A stretch of DNA of 64,000 bases, from assembly GCA_049324835.1 (NCBI GenBank), contig JBMOMT010000034.1, forward strand, positions 36,189 through 100,188, read 5' to 3'. This document shows positions 16,743 through 24,962 of the stretch, piece after piece; the first letter of the stretch is position 1, and every line of letters begins with the position of its first letter. Under the pieces are notes generated by a model. It had not been told where the DNA came from, did not search any database, and saw nothing but the letters and a program-made list of their open reading frames with translations. The DNA comes from JBMOMT01 sp049324835 (GTDB lineage: Bacteria > Chloroflexota > Anaerolineae > CAYNKW01). Both the position numbers and the translations under genes were made by a program.

Positions 16743-16879
16743 CCTTAGGGGTAACTGCTCACCCTCCCGCAGGCTTGGAAGTGGTTTCGAGTAGAAATCG
16801 GCCCAAGTATCAAAGCCGGCAAACGATTTCAGTCGGTTTTCCAGCCTGCGGGAGGGTAGGCTGAGCAGTTACCCTTAGG
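16743..16879. repeat. 137-bp intergenic inverted-repeat element, copy 1
   Basis: Long imperfect palindrome. The left arm (16743-16778) and right arm (16841-16879) are reverse complements apart from a 5-base insertion AGGCT in the right arm, and an inner pair GAAATCG/CGATTTC (16794-16800 with 16824-16830) continues the hairpin. A truncated second copy is at 18163-18200, on the other side of the ATPase gene. No transposase is encoded. Confidence 0.7.
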
Positions 16880-16905
16880 GTCTGTAAAAGAATAACTTCC
16901 GCCAC

Positions 16906-16983
16906 TGTCATTCTGAGCGCCCTTACAGGCGCGAAGAATCCCGTTTGAGTAGAACGAGACCCTTCGCTTCGCTCAGGGTGACA
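16906..16983. repeat. TCATTCTGAGC-type inverted repeat
   Basis: Arms 16906-16919 and 16970-16983 (TGTCATTCTGAGCG against CGCTCAGGGTGACA) enclose a GAAGAATCCCG core. The same family occurs at 63875-63989. Together with the neighbouring element it fills the gap between nitroreductase and ATPase genes. Confidence 0.65.
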
Positions 16984-16998
16984 CGGGAATTTATATTT

Positions 16999-18054
16999 TT
17001 ACGGATCCTTATTGATCGAAAAATAGCGCCACAACATGCGCCGGTAAAGCTCGTTGCGCACCTGACAGGTATCGCCGCCTCGGATGGCGCCAAACATCTC
17101 CAATCGCGCCAGAACGGTATCGTTGCGGCTAAAGGGGATTTCGTTCTCCCGCTGCATGATCTCGTACAGGCAGGCCCGAGCCTGGGGGAACATATCGAGC
17201 CGACGCAGCACGTGCTGCAAGTTGTCGTCGCCTTGCAGCAGCCTGTCGGCGGCCTGATGAACCGTTTTCGGGGTCAGATCGTCGGGCCGCTGACGCTCAA
17301 TGAGTGAACACAGCCGCACCGAGAGATACACGTGCCCTGAGGTCAGCGCATAGATCTGCTCTGCCATGCCCTCAAAAGGTGTCAGCCCCAGCCGCTCAAA
17401 ATGGCTCACCAGCCGCCGCACGTCGTCCAGACTGAAATCGCCCAGATAGATCTTTTCGCAGATGTTGAGCGGCGAGTTGGCGCCGAACGTCAGGTCGTAG
17501 AGATCCACCGCCCCGCTAAAGACAAAAAGAAACTTGCCCAGAATGTCTTGCAGCCCGCGAGCAGAGTTGAACACGCTGCGCACCAGGTTGAAAAAACTGT
17601 CCGACGATTCAGGCGACAGGGCACCCACCTCATCCAGCATCACCACCACGCGAGAGGCGCGCGATTGATTGGCCAACGCTTCCAGGAAGGTTAGAAAATC
17701 GACCGGGGTTTCAAACCGATCCGGCAGAGCCCGATCTGCGCCATCACCGAGCCAGCCAGCCATGCGCTCCAGCAATCGTTGCGCCACAAAGCCATAACAG
17801 GCCGCCTCGGGCTGATGGCGCAACACCGAAAGGTCGATGAAAACGACCGGAAAGAGGTTCTGCAGTCGCTGGCGCAAGAGGTAGAGCAGTGTGGTCTTGC
17901 CCGTCTGCCGCGAGCTCAAAAGCGCACCGTAGCTATAGACGGTGGGTTGACGGCAAAGATGCAACAGGCCTTCTAACTCTGGGCGTTCGATACAAAGCAC
18001 GCGGTCCAGTTCTGGGTCCAAAGGCCCCTTGGTCTTAAAGAACCACTCAGACAT
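16999..18054 (-). CDS. AAA-like domain P-loop ATPase
   Basis: A 351-residue ATPase resembling the AAA_35/STAND-type AAA-like domain proteins. Walker A is SSRQTGKTTLLYLL (about residues 47-60), Walker B is VVVMLDEVGAL (about 136-146), and a sensor-like LFVFSGAVDLYDL follows. The C-terminal third is helical and resembles a winged-helix region. In other proteins this domain is joined to effector or WD40 domains; here it stands alone. The promoter is at 18102-18130. Repeat copies flank the gene on both sides, which may mark past movement. Role unknown; signalling or defence are possibilities only. Confidence 0.72.
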   Translation of the reverse strand: MSEWFFKTKGPLDPELDRVLCIERPELEGLLHLCRQPTVYSYGALLSSRQTGKTTLLYLLRQRLQNLFPVVFIDLSVLRHQPEAACYGFVAQRLLERMAGWLGDGADRALPDRFETPVDFLTFLEALANQSRASRVVVMLDEVGALSPESSDSFFNLVRSVFNSARGLQDILGKFLFVFSGAVDLYDLTFGANSPLNICEKIYLGDFSLDDVRRLVSHFERLGLTPFEGMAEQIYALTSGHVYLSVRLCSLIERQRPDDLTPKTVHQAADRLLQGDDNLQHVLRRLDMFPQARACLYEIMQRENEIPFSRNDTVLARLEMFGAIRGGDTCQVRNELYRRMLWRYFSINKDP

Positions 18055-18101
18055 CGATCCCCCCGATGATGCAGTAACCTGGCGGCGCGGCCCTGCCAGA
18101 G

Positions 18102-18130
18102 ATTATACCTGAGAAGGCCGTTTTTGCCAA
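18102..18130 (-). promoter_or_regulatory. promoter of the AAA-like ATPase gene
   Basis: On the minus strand TTGGCA (18125-18130), 17 bases, TATAAT (18102-18107), about 50 bases upstream of the start codon at 18054. Confidence 0.6.
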
Positions 18131-18162
18131 TTAGATCAAGTGCGACGCACTTCATGGGATGA

Positions 18163-18200
18163 CCGATTTCAGCCTGCGGGAGGGTAGGCTGAGCAGTTAC
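18163..18200. repeat. truncated copy 2 of the 137-bp inverted-repeat element
   Basis: Matches the right part of the element at 16743-16879 (CGATTTC joined directly to AGCCTGCGGGAGGGTAGGCT and GAGCAGTTAC), lacking the 12 bases between those blocks in copy 1 and the whole left arm. Confidence 0.65.
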
Positions 18201-18396
18201 GTTTTTAGTACCTTGATGATGAAACCCTTGCACATTGGGCAGGAAATTTACCACAAAGGCGCAAAGGCAAAGCTCTTTTGTTTTGATCGATGAACTGGGC
18301 TCAGCATCTTTTACTCCAAAGTAGCCAAAAGGCCCGAGATGTGGTAAAATGAACACACATCGGTTTACAGAGATTGTTCAACGCAAGGAGGGCAAT

Positions 18397-18921
18397 ATGC
18401 CCAACGAGCACGCCCTGGTAAAGCTGGCCAGGGCCACCATCGAAGCTTATGTGCGGGAAAAACGGATCATCGACCCGCCGCAAGAGCTGGCGCCAGAGAT
18501 GCAACAACAGGCAGGCGCGTTCGTCACCCTCCACGACCGCCATGGCAACCTGCGCGGCTGCATCGGCACCATCGAACCACGAGAGCCCAACCTGGCCCAA
18601 GAAGTGATTCACAACGCCATCAGCTCGGCCACAGCCGATCCTCGCTTCCTGCCGGTCAGACCCGAAGAATTGCCCCACCTGGACATCAAAGTGGATGTGC
18701 TCACCCCACCGGAAGCCATCAACAGCTCACAAGACCTGGACCCCCGGCAGTACGGCGTGATCGTCGAACGCATCAACGGCCAGAGTCGAGGCTTGCTGCT
18801 GCCCGACCTGGAAGGCGTGGACACCGTCGACTATCAAATCGAGATCGCCCGCCGCAAGGCCGGTATCGGCCCCAGCGAGCCGGTCAGGCTCTACCGCTTT
18901 CGGGTAAACCGATATTCCTGA
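18397..18921 (+). CDS. amrA: AMMECR1-domain protein (AmmeMemoRadiSam system protein A)
   Basis: A 174-residue AMMECR1 domain protein. The core signature GCIGTI appears as [19 protein letters not shown], followed by [32 protein letters not shown] and [15 protein letters not shown], all conserved in the family. In many bacteria and archaea it is encoded with a MEMO protein and a radical SAM enzyme; here MEMO follows after 6 bases but the radical SAM partner is not in the window. ATG 18397 follows GGAGGGCAAT. The biochemical activity of the family is not settled. Confidence 0.88.
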   Translation: MPNEHALVKLARATIEAYVREKRIIDPPQELAPEMQQQAGAFVTLHDRHGNLRGCIGTIEPREPNLAQEVIHNAISSATADPRFLPVRPEELPHLDIKVDVLTPPEAINSSQDLDPRQYGVIVERINGQSRGLLLPDLEGVDTVDYQIEIARRKAGIGPSEPVRLYRFRVNRYS

Positions 18922-18927
18922 AACCTC

Positions 18928-20139
18928 ATGCCCATCAAACTTCGACCCATCCAGCCGATGCCCGCCGCCCACGGCGGCCAGGCAGGTTTTGTCCTGCGTG
19001 ATCCGCTGGCCCTGAGCGACAAAACTCTGTTCGTGCCGCGCGAACTGGCCCCCATCCTCTCCTTGTGTGATGGTAGCCGCGACATCCCCGGCTTACAGGC
19101 CACACTGATGGTACAATTTGGCCTGCGTGTGCCGCTCGACCTTTTGAGCCAGCTCGTCGAGCAACTGGATCAGGCCTGCCTGCTGGAGAACGATCGGTCG
19201 GCTGCCGCCCATGACAGCGCCCTGATCGCCTACCGCCAGGCGCCCTGCCGCCTTCCGACGCTGGCCGACAAGAGTTACCCTGCCGAACCTGAGGCGTTGA
19301 CCGCTTTTTTTACCCACTTTGAAACCCAACTGACGCCCGACGACCGGGCTTCGCCGGCCGACGCCGGCGTGCGCGGCGTGGTGTGCCCGCACATCGATTA
19401 CCCACGCGGCGGGCGAGTCTACGCCGGGCTGTGGCAGCGCGCGGCCCAGGCAGCCCAGGCGGCGGAATTGATCCTCGTGCTGGGCACCGATCACAACGGC
19501 GGCGGGCTGATCAGCCTCACCCGTCAAGACTATGCCACCCCCTGGGGCGTGCTGCCCACCTGCCAGCAGACGGTAGACGCGCTGGCCCAGGCCATCGGTG
19601 AACGAGAAGCCTTTCGTCACGAGCTGCATCACCGCGCCGAACACTCGATCGAGCTGGCGGTGGTCTGGCTGCACGCCGTGTTGGGCAATCGGACGCCCAG
19701 GTTGCTGCCGATCCTGCTCGGCTCTTTTCAACGTTTCGTGCAGGACCAACAGGAACCAGCGGAGCACCCTCAGCTTGCGGCAGCAGTGGAGACGTTGCAG
19801 CACATCGCTCGAAAACAACGCACGCTGGTGATCGCCGCTGCCGACCTGGCGCATGTCGGGCCGGCCTTTGGTGGTCTGCCGCTCGATTTCGCGCGGCGGG
19901 CGCAACTGCGCCGGGCCGATGAACAGCTCTTGCAGGCCATCTGCCTGGGTGATGCCGCCGCGACTTTTGACCAGATCAGAGCGGAGGGCGACCGGCGAAA
20001 CATCTGCGGCCTGCCGCCCATCTACCTGACCCTCCGCATTCTGGGACAAACCCACGGCCAGATCACCGGCTACGAGATGTGCCCGGCCGACGCAGCCAAT
20101 ACCTCCAGCGTCTCTGTGGCCGGTGTGTTGTTATGGTGA
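18928..20139 (+). CDS. amrB: MEMO-family protein (AmmeMemoRadiSam system protein B)
   Basis: A 403-residue protein whose C-terminal two thirds is the MEMO fold, related to aromatic ring-opening dioxygenases. Metal-site-like motifs are VCPHIDYPRGG, LGTDHNGGG, HHRAEHSIELAVVWL and ADLAHVGPAFGG, with His residues in the expected strands. The N-terminal 120 residues are an extra helical domain with LFVPRELAPILSLCDG, seen in other bacterial members. It sits directly after amrA and before an asparaginase gene, probably in one operon. Function of the pair is unresolved. Confidence 0.85.
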   Translation: MPIKLRPIQPMPAAHGGQAGFVLRDPLALSDKTLFVPRELAPILSLCDGSRDIPGLQATLMVQFGLRVPLDLLSQLVEQLDQACLLENDRSAAAHDSALIAYRQAPCRLPTLADKSYPAEPEALTAFFTHFETQLTPDDRASPADAGVRGVVCPHIDYPRGGRVYAGLWQRAAQAAQAAELILVLGTDHNGGGLISLTRQDYATPWGVLPTCQQTVDALAQAIGEREAFRHELHHRAEHSIELAVVWLHAVLGNRTPRLLPILLGSFQRFVQDQQEPAEHPQLAAAVETLQHIARKQRTLVIAAADLAHVGPAFGGLPLDFARRAQLRRADEQLLQAICLGDAAATFDQIRAEGDRRNICGLPPIYLTLRILGQTHGQITGYEMCPADAANTSSVSVAGVLLW

Positions 20140-20179
20140 GTTGAGCGCTTACAACACAAACATAAACTGGGAGGCTGCC

Positions 20180-21247
20180 GTGATCAAACGTATCGTCGTC
20201 ATCACCACCGGCGGCACCATCGCCATGAAGCAAGATGCCACTGCTGGCGGCGCGGTGCCCACGCTGGTAGGCCACGACTTTCTCTCGACGCTACCCGATG
20301 GCCTGGCCGAGATCGAATTGCAAGAGCACTGTAACCTGCCCAGCGCCCATTTCACCCTGGAAACCGTCTGGGCACTCAAGGAGCGCGTGGCCGCCGCCGT
20401 GGCGCGACCTGAGGTGGATGGCGTGATCCTGACGCACGGCACCGACGTCATGGAAGAATCCGCCTACCTGCTGGATCTGACCGTGCCAGGCGATAAACCG
20501 GTGGTGCTCACCGGCGCCATGCGCACCGTCTCGGACCTGGGCTACGAAGGTTACGCCAACCTGGCAGCCGCCTTGCGCGTCGCCGCCGACGACCAGGCCT
20601 GTGGCCTCGGCACCCTGGTGGTGATGAACAACGACATCCACGCTGCCCGTTTCGTGACCAAAACCCACACCCTCAGCCTGTCCACTTTTCAATCGCCAGA
20701 TCGTGGCCCGCTGGGTCGTGTGGATGGCGACCGCGTCGTCGTGGCGCAGCGAGTGAGCCGCCAACTGATCCAATGCCAGGCCTGGGAGCCGAACGTGGCG
20801 CTCATCAAACTGACCGTCGGCATGGACGAGGGTTTTCTCCGCTACGCGCTGGCGCAGGGAGTCAGAGGGGTGGTGTTGGAGGCGTTGGGCGGCGGGCGGA
20901 TCCCGCCCTGGTGGTTGCCCACGGTCCGTCAGGCCATCGACAGCGGCGTGGCGGTGGTCATCGCCTCTCGTTGTCTGTCGGGCCGGGCGTGGGACGGTTA
21001 CGGTTATGCCGGGGCTTACAAGGAGCTCCATAGCCTGGGCGCACTCTTTGCCGACAACCTCAACGGCCCCAAAGCCCGCATCCGGCTGATGTGCGTTTTG
21101 GGCGCAGCAGAAACAGCCGCCGACGTGCCAGACCTGTGGGTCTATGGCACGCCGCCGGCCACAGCAGCGTCATCGACCGTGGAACGGCTGCGGGACTTGG
21201 GCAATCGCCTGCTGCGTTCGTTGCAACGAGAGCCGCGCCAGGCATAA
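20180..21247 (+). CDS. ansA: L-asparaginase
   Basis: A 355-residue asparaginase/glutaminase-fold enzyme that hydrolyses L-asparagine to aspartate and ammonia. The first catalytic motif is ITTGGTIAMKQD (nucleophile Thr within 9-13) and the second is GVILTHGTDVMEESAYLL with T88-D89; LTGAMRTVSDLGYEG follows. There is no signal peptide, so it is probably cytoplasmic. GTG 20180 is chosen because GGGAGG lies 6 bases upstream; earlier Met codons lack a site. It follows MEMO by 40 bases and ends at a strong terminator. Confidence 0.9.
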   Translation: MIKRIVVITTGGTIAMKQDATAGGAVPTLVGHDFLSTLPDGLAEIELQEHCNLPSAHFTLETVWALKERVAAAVARPEVDGVILTHGTDVMEESAYLLDLTVPGDKPVVLTGAMRTVSDLGYEGYANLAAALRVAADDQACGLGTLVVMNNDIHAARFVTKTHTLSLSTFQSPDRGPLGRVDGDRVVVAQRVSRQLIQCQAWEPNVALIKLTVGMDEGFLRYALAQGVRGVVLEALGGGRIPPWWLPTVRQAIDSGVAVVIASRCLSGRAWDGYGYAGAYKELHSLGALFADNLNGPKARIRLMCVLGAAETAADVPDLWVYGTPPATAASSTVERLRDLGNRLLRSLQREPRQA

Positions 21248-21248
21248 C

Positions 21249-21284
21249 AAAAGGCCGGTTGGGTTGTGTCCCAACCGGCCTTTT
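21249..21284. terminator. strong bidirectional terminator
   Basis: A perfect 15-bp stem (21249-21263 with 21270-21284) made of AAAAGGCCGGTTGGG and its complement with a 6-base loop, then T at 21285. It serves the convergent asparaginase and dehydrogenase genes. Confidence 0.85.
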
Positions 21285-21303
21285 TCCCGCCCCAAGCGGC
21301 CTC

Positions 21304-22482
21304 CTAATTCAGCGCTTTTTCTTTCTCAACCGTCAGCGAAAAACGAACGTTCACCGCCGCCAGCTCTTCCAGCAGCGTGTCGAACTGATCGTCGCCGATG
21401 ATCTTTTCCGGCGTCAAAAAACCCCTGGCCGCGATCTCGCCGCGGGCGATCATACGCGCCACGATAGCGCCGGTAAAAGCCGTCGTGCGGGCCATCGAGG
21501 TGAAACCCAGCTCGTCATCGTACCGATCCACCATCTCGATCTGGTAGCGGCGGCGACGCCCCTTTTTGATGCCCAACGCCTCGACGCGAAAGAGGGTGAT
21601 GTCGCGCTCTCCCTCTTCCAGCCGCACGCGGGGATAGAGCACTGCATCCAGCACTTTTTTGGGGGCGACCTTCAGGCCATCCACCTCGACTGGCTCCAGG
21701 CTCAACAACCCCATCTCTTTGAGCAGGCTCACTTTGTCGGCGTAACCCGGCCAGCGACAGGTCATCTGGGTGCCCAATTTGAGACCCTTGAGCGCGTCCA
21801 GTTCCAACAGCCAGGGCATGAAACCCTCGTGCCAGGCCTCCACCTCGCCCACGCCGGGAAAAGTGGTGCGTTGCACGCCGGAATAACGCGGCACCGACTT
21901 GAGCCGACCGTTCTCCGCGATGCGGGCGTCACTCTCACGCAGCGGCATCTGCCGCCCGCCAAAGACGATCTTGTAACCCAGCGGCGGGGCCGGCTGCTCC
22001 GGGACGCCGCCGCATTTGATGTGCAGCTCGTCCACCCGATCCAGCTTTTCGGCCAGGTGGCGGGCCATGATCTCGGTCAGGCCCGGCTCTACGCCGCAGC
22101 CAGGAACGATCAGCGTGCCGGCCTTTTCCACCGCCTCCACAATGGCCGGCAGTTGATCCTCGTCGGGCCAGCTCAGATCGACCAGAGGTTTCCCGGCGGC
22201 GGCGGCGGCCTGCATGCCATAGGGGATGGCGGCTCTCGGCAAGGCGGCCACGACCGCATCGAAAGCGGCCATCAGCTCCACCGTCGCCGCCTGCTGGCTC
22301 AAATCGAGGGCCTCGGTGGTCAGTTTTTCTCCCCCCGACATGCCTTTCAATCTGGCGAGTGCAGCATCCAACTGCTGCTGGCTCTGGTCGCAGAGTATCA
22401 CCTGCGATACGTCTGGGTCGATCATGGCGTTGTAGGCCGCTGCCGGTCCCATGAGACCACTGCCCAAGATCAGGATTTTCAT
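21304..22482 (-). CDS. saccharopine dehydrogenase-like / lysine 6-dehydrogenase-like oxidoreductase
   Basis: A 392-residue NAD(P)-dependent oxidoreductase of the saccharopine dehydrogenase superfamily. The Rossmann motif ILILGSGLMGPAAA is at the N-terminus, followed by LCDQSQQQL, VVAALPRAAIPYG and LIVPGCGVEPGLTEIMA, then a beta-rich substrate domain. Relatives include lysine 6-dehydrogenase and ornithine- or saccharopine-linked enzymes. It overlaps the stop of the arginine-deiminase-like gene by 4 bases, so both are made together and probably act on a related basic amino acid. The exact substrate is open. Confidence 0.82.
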   Translation of the reverse strand: MKILILGSGLMGPAAAYNAMIDPDVSQVILCDQSQQQLDAALARLKGMSGGEKLTTEALDLSQQAATVELMAAFDAVVAALPRAAIPYGMQAAAAAGKPLVDLSWPDEDQLPAIVEAVEKAGTLIVPGCGVEPGLTEIMARHLAEKLDRVDELHIKCGGVPEQPAPPLGYKIVFGGRQMPLRESDARIAENGRLKSVPRYSGVQRTTFPGVGEVEAWHEGFMPWLLELDALKGLKLGTQMTCRWPGYADKVSLLKEMGLLSLEPVEVDGLKVAPKKVLDAVLYPRVRLEEGERDITLFRVEALGIKKGRRRRYQIEMVDRYDDELGFTSMARTTAFTGAIVARMIARGEIAARGFLTPEKIIGDDQFDTLLEELAAVNVRFSLTVEKEKALN

Positions 22483-23447
22483 GCTTTTGTGCCTCCTTGG
22501 TCACGTTTTAATATTCCGGTCAAACAGCCCATACCGCCGGCTGCTTTGGCCAACTCGTCGATGTGAACGGTGATACATTCGATGCCTGCGGCTTCGTAGA
22601 CGGCCTGGGTGCGTGGGCAGTTGGCCGCCATCAGGATGCGGTTTGGCCCCAACGTGACGAAATTGAGCGCCATGCGCCCGATCTCATCGGCATCTGACGG
22701 CCACAGGAAGCGATAGCCCCGCTCGCGCAGGGCGCGCACGGCCCGGTGTGGCGTGCGCCCCGCATAGCCCATCGCGATCTCGGGCCCGGCCAGGCGCAGC
22801 GTGCCCATCAGGTGCATCGAACCGAAGGGCAGATCGACGTGTATCACTTCGGCGCCGATGTTCTTCAAAGCCCAGGCCACCTGATCGGCGCCGGCCTGGT
22901 TGGTGCGCAGGCCGGTGGCCACCAGCGCCGTGCGCTCGCCGATCCACACCGCGTCGGCGCCCTCAAAAGTGCCCTCGCCGTGAACGCTGAGCAGGATGGG
23001 CGCACGCAGAGCCGCCAGTCGCCGCGCCACGTGCACTTCTTCGCCGGCCCGCACGGTGGACGCCGGGCGAGCCAGGATGGCTCCCTGCGGCGTCATAAAA
23101 AACAGGTCGGCGCAAAAGAGGGTGTTGGGAGGGGCAGAGCCATCTGGCTCCAATTCGTGCACCGCTGCGCCGGCAGCGCGATACGCCGCCGCCAGCGATT
23201 GGTGTTGCTGCCGAAAGCGAACCACGTCGACGGCGGCCAGCATCTGCACGGCGTTGGGCTCCACCAGGCCCTCGATCTCTGGGCCGGGCTGATGGAGCAA
23301 AACCGCCTGCAAAGGCGCCCACTCCAGCCCCACCCCCCAGTCGCCCCACAGTGAGCCCATTTCCTGTTCGAGGCTTTTCGTGCGCGGCGACCAGCCGTCG
23401 CCGCCATAGGCTGCCGCCATCGCCGCCTGTTGCGGGTCGGAATTCAT
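22479..23447 (-). CDS. arginine deiminase/amidinotransferase-superfamily protein
   Basis: A 322-residue guanidino-group-modifying enzyme (dimethylargininase/amidinotransferase type). Substrate- and catalysis-related motifs are FCADLFFMTPQGAILARP, TFEGADAVW, the catalytic His in SMHLMGTLRL and the catalytic Cys in GGMGCLTGIL (C308). Members convert arginine, methylarginine or transfer amidino groups. ATG 23447 is chosen because GAGGAGG precedes it; just upstream a 3-codon frame ATG-ATC-CTA-TGA ends overlapping this start. The leader carries a repeat element also found before the CBS-ACT gene at 58973. Confidence 0.82.
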   Translation of the reverse strand: MNSDPQQAAMAAAYGGDGWSPRTKSLEQEMGSLWGDWGVGLEWAPLQAVLLHQPGPEIEGLVEPNAVQMLAAVDVVRFRQQHQSLAAAYRAAGAAVHELEPDGSAPPNTLFCADLFFMTPQGAILARPASTVRAGEEVHVARRLAALRAPILLSVHGEGTFEGADAVWIGERTALVATGLRTNQAGADQVAWALKNIGAEVIHVDLPFGSMHLMGTLRLAGPEIAMGYAGRTPHRAVRALRERGYRFLWPSDADEIGRMALNFVTLGPNRILMAANCPRTQAVYEAAGIECITVHIDELAKAAGGMGCLTGILKRDQGGTKA

Positions 23448-23459
23448 AGGATCATGACC

Positions 23460-23559
23460 CTCCTCGTATAATATGTTCATAGTCAGGCACGTAATGGAGT
23501 GGAGTGCCGTAGGACGCCGCTCCTCTCCGCTGCGTGACTCACTACGAACCTCCCTTCCG
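23460..23559 (-). repeat. leader repeat element, copy A
   Basis: In gene sense this about 100-base block aligns with 58868-58965, ending in both places with CATATTATACGAGGAG immediately before the start region. It is transcribed, since it lies between the promoter at 23586-23614 and the gene at 23447. The block is itself an imperfect palindrome (TTCGTAGTG near one end, CTATGAAC near the other, with ACGGCACTCC in the middle) and can fold into a long hairpin. Confidence 0.7.
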
Positions 23560-23585
23560 CGAGCCACTCTGCTATCTGGCGCGTC

Positions 23586-23614
23586 ATTATACCACCGATC
23601 CAACGACCTGACAA
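23586..23614 (-). promoter_or_regulatory. promoter of the arginine-deiminase-like/dehydrogenase operon
   Basis: On the minus strand TTGTCA (23609-23614), 17 bases, TATAAT (23586-23591). Expected start near 23579, leader about 130 bases, filled by the repeat element. Confidence 0.7.
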
Positions 23615-23626
23615 TGCACCAATGCT

Positions 23627-23655
23627 TTGACAAACTCAAGTTTATGCGGTACAAT
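23627..23655 (+). promoter_or_regulatory. promoter of the peptidase-transporter catabolic operon
   Basis: TTGACA (23627-23632), 17 bases, TACAAT (23650-23655). It lies 12 bases from the -35 of the divergent promoter, so the two RNA polymerase sites abut and may compete. The rest of the 316-base gap (23448-23763) holds leader sequence only. Confidence 0.75.
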
Positions 23656-23763
23656 AGACCCACTCGCCCCCTCAACCACGATCTGGCCTCTGTTTCTTAT
23701 CCGGCTGTTTTTTCTAAACCGTCGAAGCGTATTCGGGTGGCATTCCTTTTCAGGGAGTAAAGC

Positions 23764-24930
23764 GTGCAAAGCCCAGCCAACCTCGTGACGTTGGCCCGCC
23801 TTGTCGAGCTTACCCAGGCCCTGGTGGCTATCCCCTCTGTCACCAATCAGGAACACCTGCTCTCAGACTGGATCGACCGTCACTTTCAGACCATCGGCCT
23901 GACCAGGGTACAAAGATTGACCGTTCAGGATTCGGGCGATACGATCGTCGGCTGGATAGATGGCCCTGCCTCTGGACCGACACTGTTGCTCAACTTTCAC
24001 CTGGATACGTTTCCCGTGTGTCACGGCTGGCGCACCGATCCCTTCACCCCTCACCTGCAAGACGGCCGCCTCTATGGCCTGGGGGCGCACGATATGAAAG
24101 GCGGCGGCGCATGCGTGCTGGCGGCCGCCGAAGCGCTCGTCGCCTCTGGCGTCGAACTGGGCGGACGGGTGATCCTGGCAGCCACCACCGATGAAGAAAA
24201 CTGGTCGCGCGGCGCACACGCGCTGATCCAAAGCGGCCTGCTGGAGAACTGCCGCTACTGCCTGATCCCAGAACCCTCGGCGCCGGGCACGCTGACGGTG
24301 GGCGCTCGCGGGCGGCACGTCTTTCACCTGGCCTTCCGCGGGCAGGCCGGCCACGCCGCCTACGGTGAGGGCATCAACGCCATCACCGACGCCGCCCAAG
24401 TCGTGGCCAGGCTGGGCTTGCTGGATCTCGGTTTCAACGAGCCGTTCAACATACGCGGCAGCCAATGTGTCATCGGCTTTCACGGCGGCGGAACGCTCAT
24501 CCTGGTGCCGGAAGAGGCCCACGTCTACATCGACCGCCACATTCTGCCGGGCCAGACAGTCCAGCAAGCCGCGGAGCAGATCCAGACGCTCATCCATACT
24601 AGCCACATCGCCGCTGCCTGCCAGCTCACCTGGGACGAGCGGCCCACGCCCGCACCGGCGCCCTTTCTGGTGGCAGCCGATTCGCCGCTGGTGTTAACGG
24701 CGCGGCGGAATCTGGCGCGTGAAAGCGGTGGGCCAGTGCGGCTGGTGCTGGCGCGCAGCGTGGCCGATACCAACCATTTTGCCGTTCACGGCGGCATCCC
24801 CACGGTCGTTTGCGGCCCGCAGGGAGGTAATACCTGCCGGGCCAACGAATACGTCGAACTGGATTCTCTGGTGAGGGTGACCCGAACCCTGATCCAGACA
24901 GTGATGGATCTGTTGGCTAGACGCGAATAG
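23764..24930 (+). CDS. M20 family metallopeptidase (ArgE/DapE/CPG2 type)
   Basis: A 388-residue cytoplasmic dizinc amidohydrolase. Metal ligands are visible in LLNFHLDTFPV (first His and catalytic Asp), GLGAHDMKGGG (bridging Asp), ATTDEENWS (catalytic Glu-Glu) and the C-terminal GPQGGNTCRANEYV. A dimerisation lid lies around residues 180-290 with RGQAGHAAYGEGINAI. Members release amino acids from acyl-amino acids or small peptides. GTG 23764 follows AGGGAG. First gene of a large operon with a peptide importer, so intracellular peptide cleavage after uptake is likely. Confidence 0.88.
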   Translation: MQSPANLVTLARLVELTQALVAIPSVTNQEHLLSDWIDRHFQTIGLTRVQRLTVQDSGDTIVGWIDGPASGPTLLLNFHLDTFPVCHGWRTDPFTPHLQDGRLYGLGAHDMKGGGACVLAAAEALVASGVELGGRVILAATTDEENWSRGAHALIQSGLLENCRYCLIPEPSAPGTLTVGARGRHVFHLAFRGQAGHAAYGEGINAITDAAQVVARLGLLDLGFNEPFNIRGSQCVIGFHGGGTLILVPEEAHVYIDRHILPGQTVQQAAEQIQTLIHTSHIAAACQLTWDERPTPAPAPFLVAADSPLVLTARRNLARESGGPVRLVLARSVADTNHFAVHGGIPTVVCGPQGGNTCRANEYVELDSLVRVTRTLIQTVMDLLARRE

Positions 24931-24962
24931 GCTGTTTTTATCCTTCAAGACAGGAGCAGACC

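Larger units (their letters stand above)
18055..18396. other. 342-base intergenic region with promoter, palindrome and repeats
   Basis: Contains the minus-strand ATPase promoter (18102-18130), a near-perfect palindrome AAGTGCGACGCACTT (18138-18152) that could be an operator, the truncated repeat copy at 18163-18200, and an ACCACAAAGGCGCAAAGG motif near 18250 related to elements at 50193 and 59622. TAAAAT at 18345-18350 may be the -10 of the AMMECR1 operon. No gene is seen. Confidence 0.5.

Noticed and set aside
21091..22566. 491-residue plus-strand frame
   Set aside because: Overlaps the asparaginase end, a strong terminator and the whole dehydrogenase gene in antisense; no domain seen.
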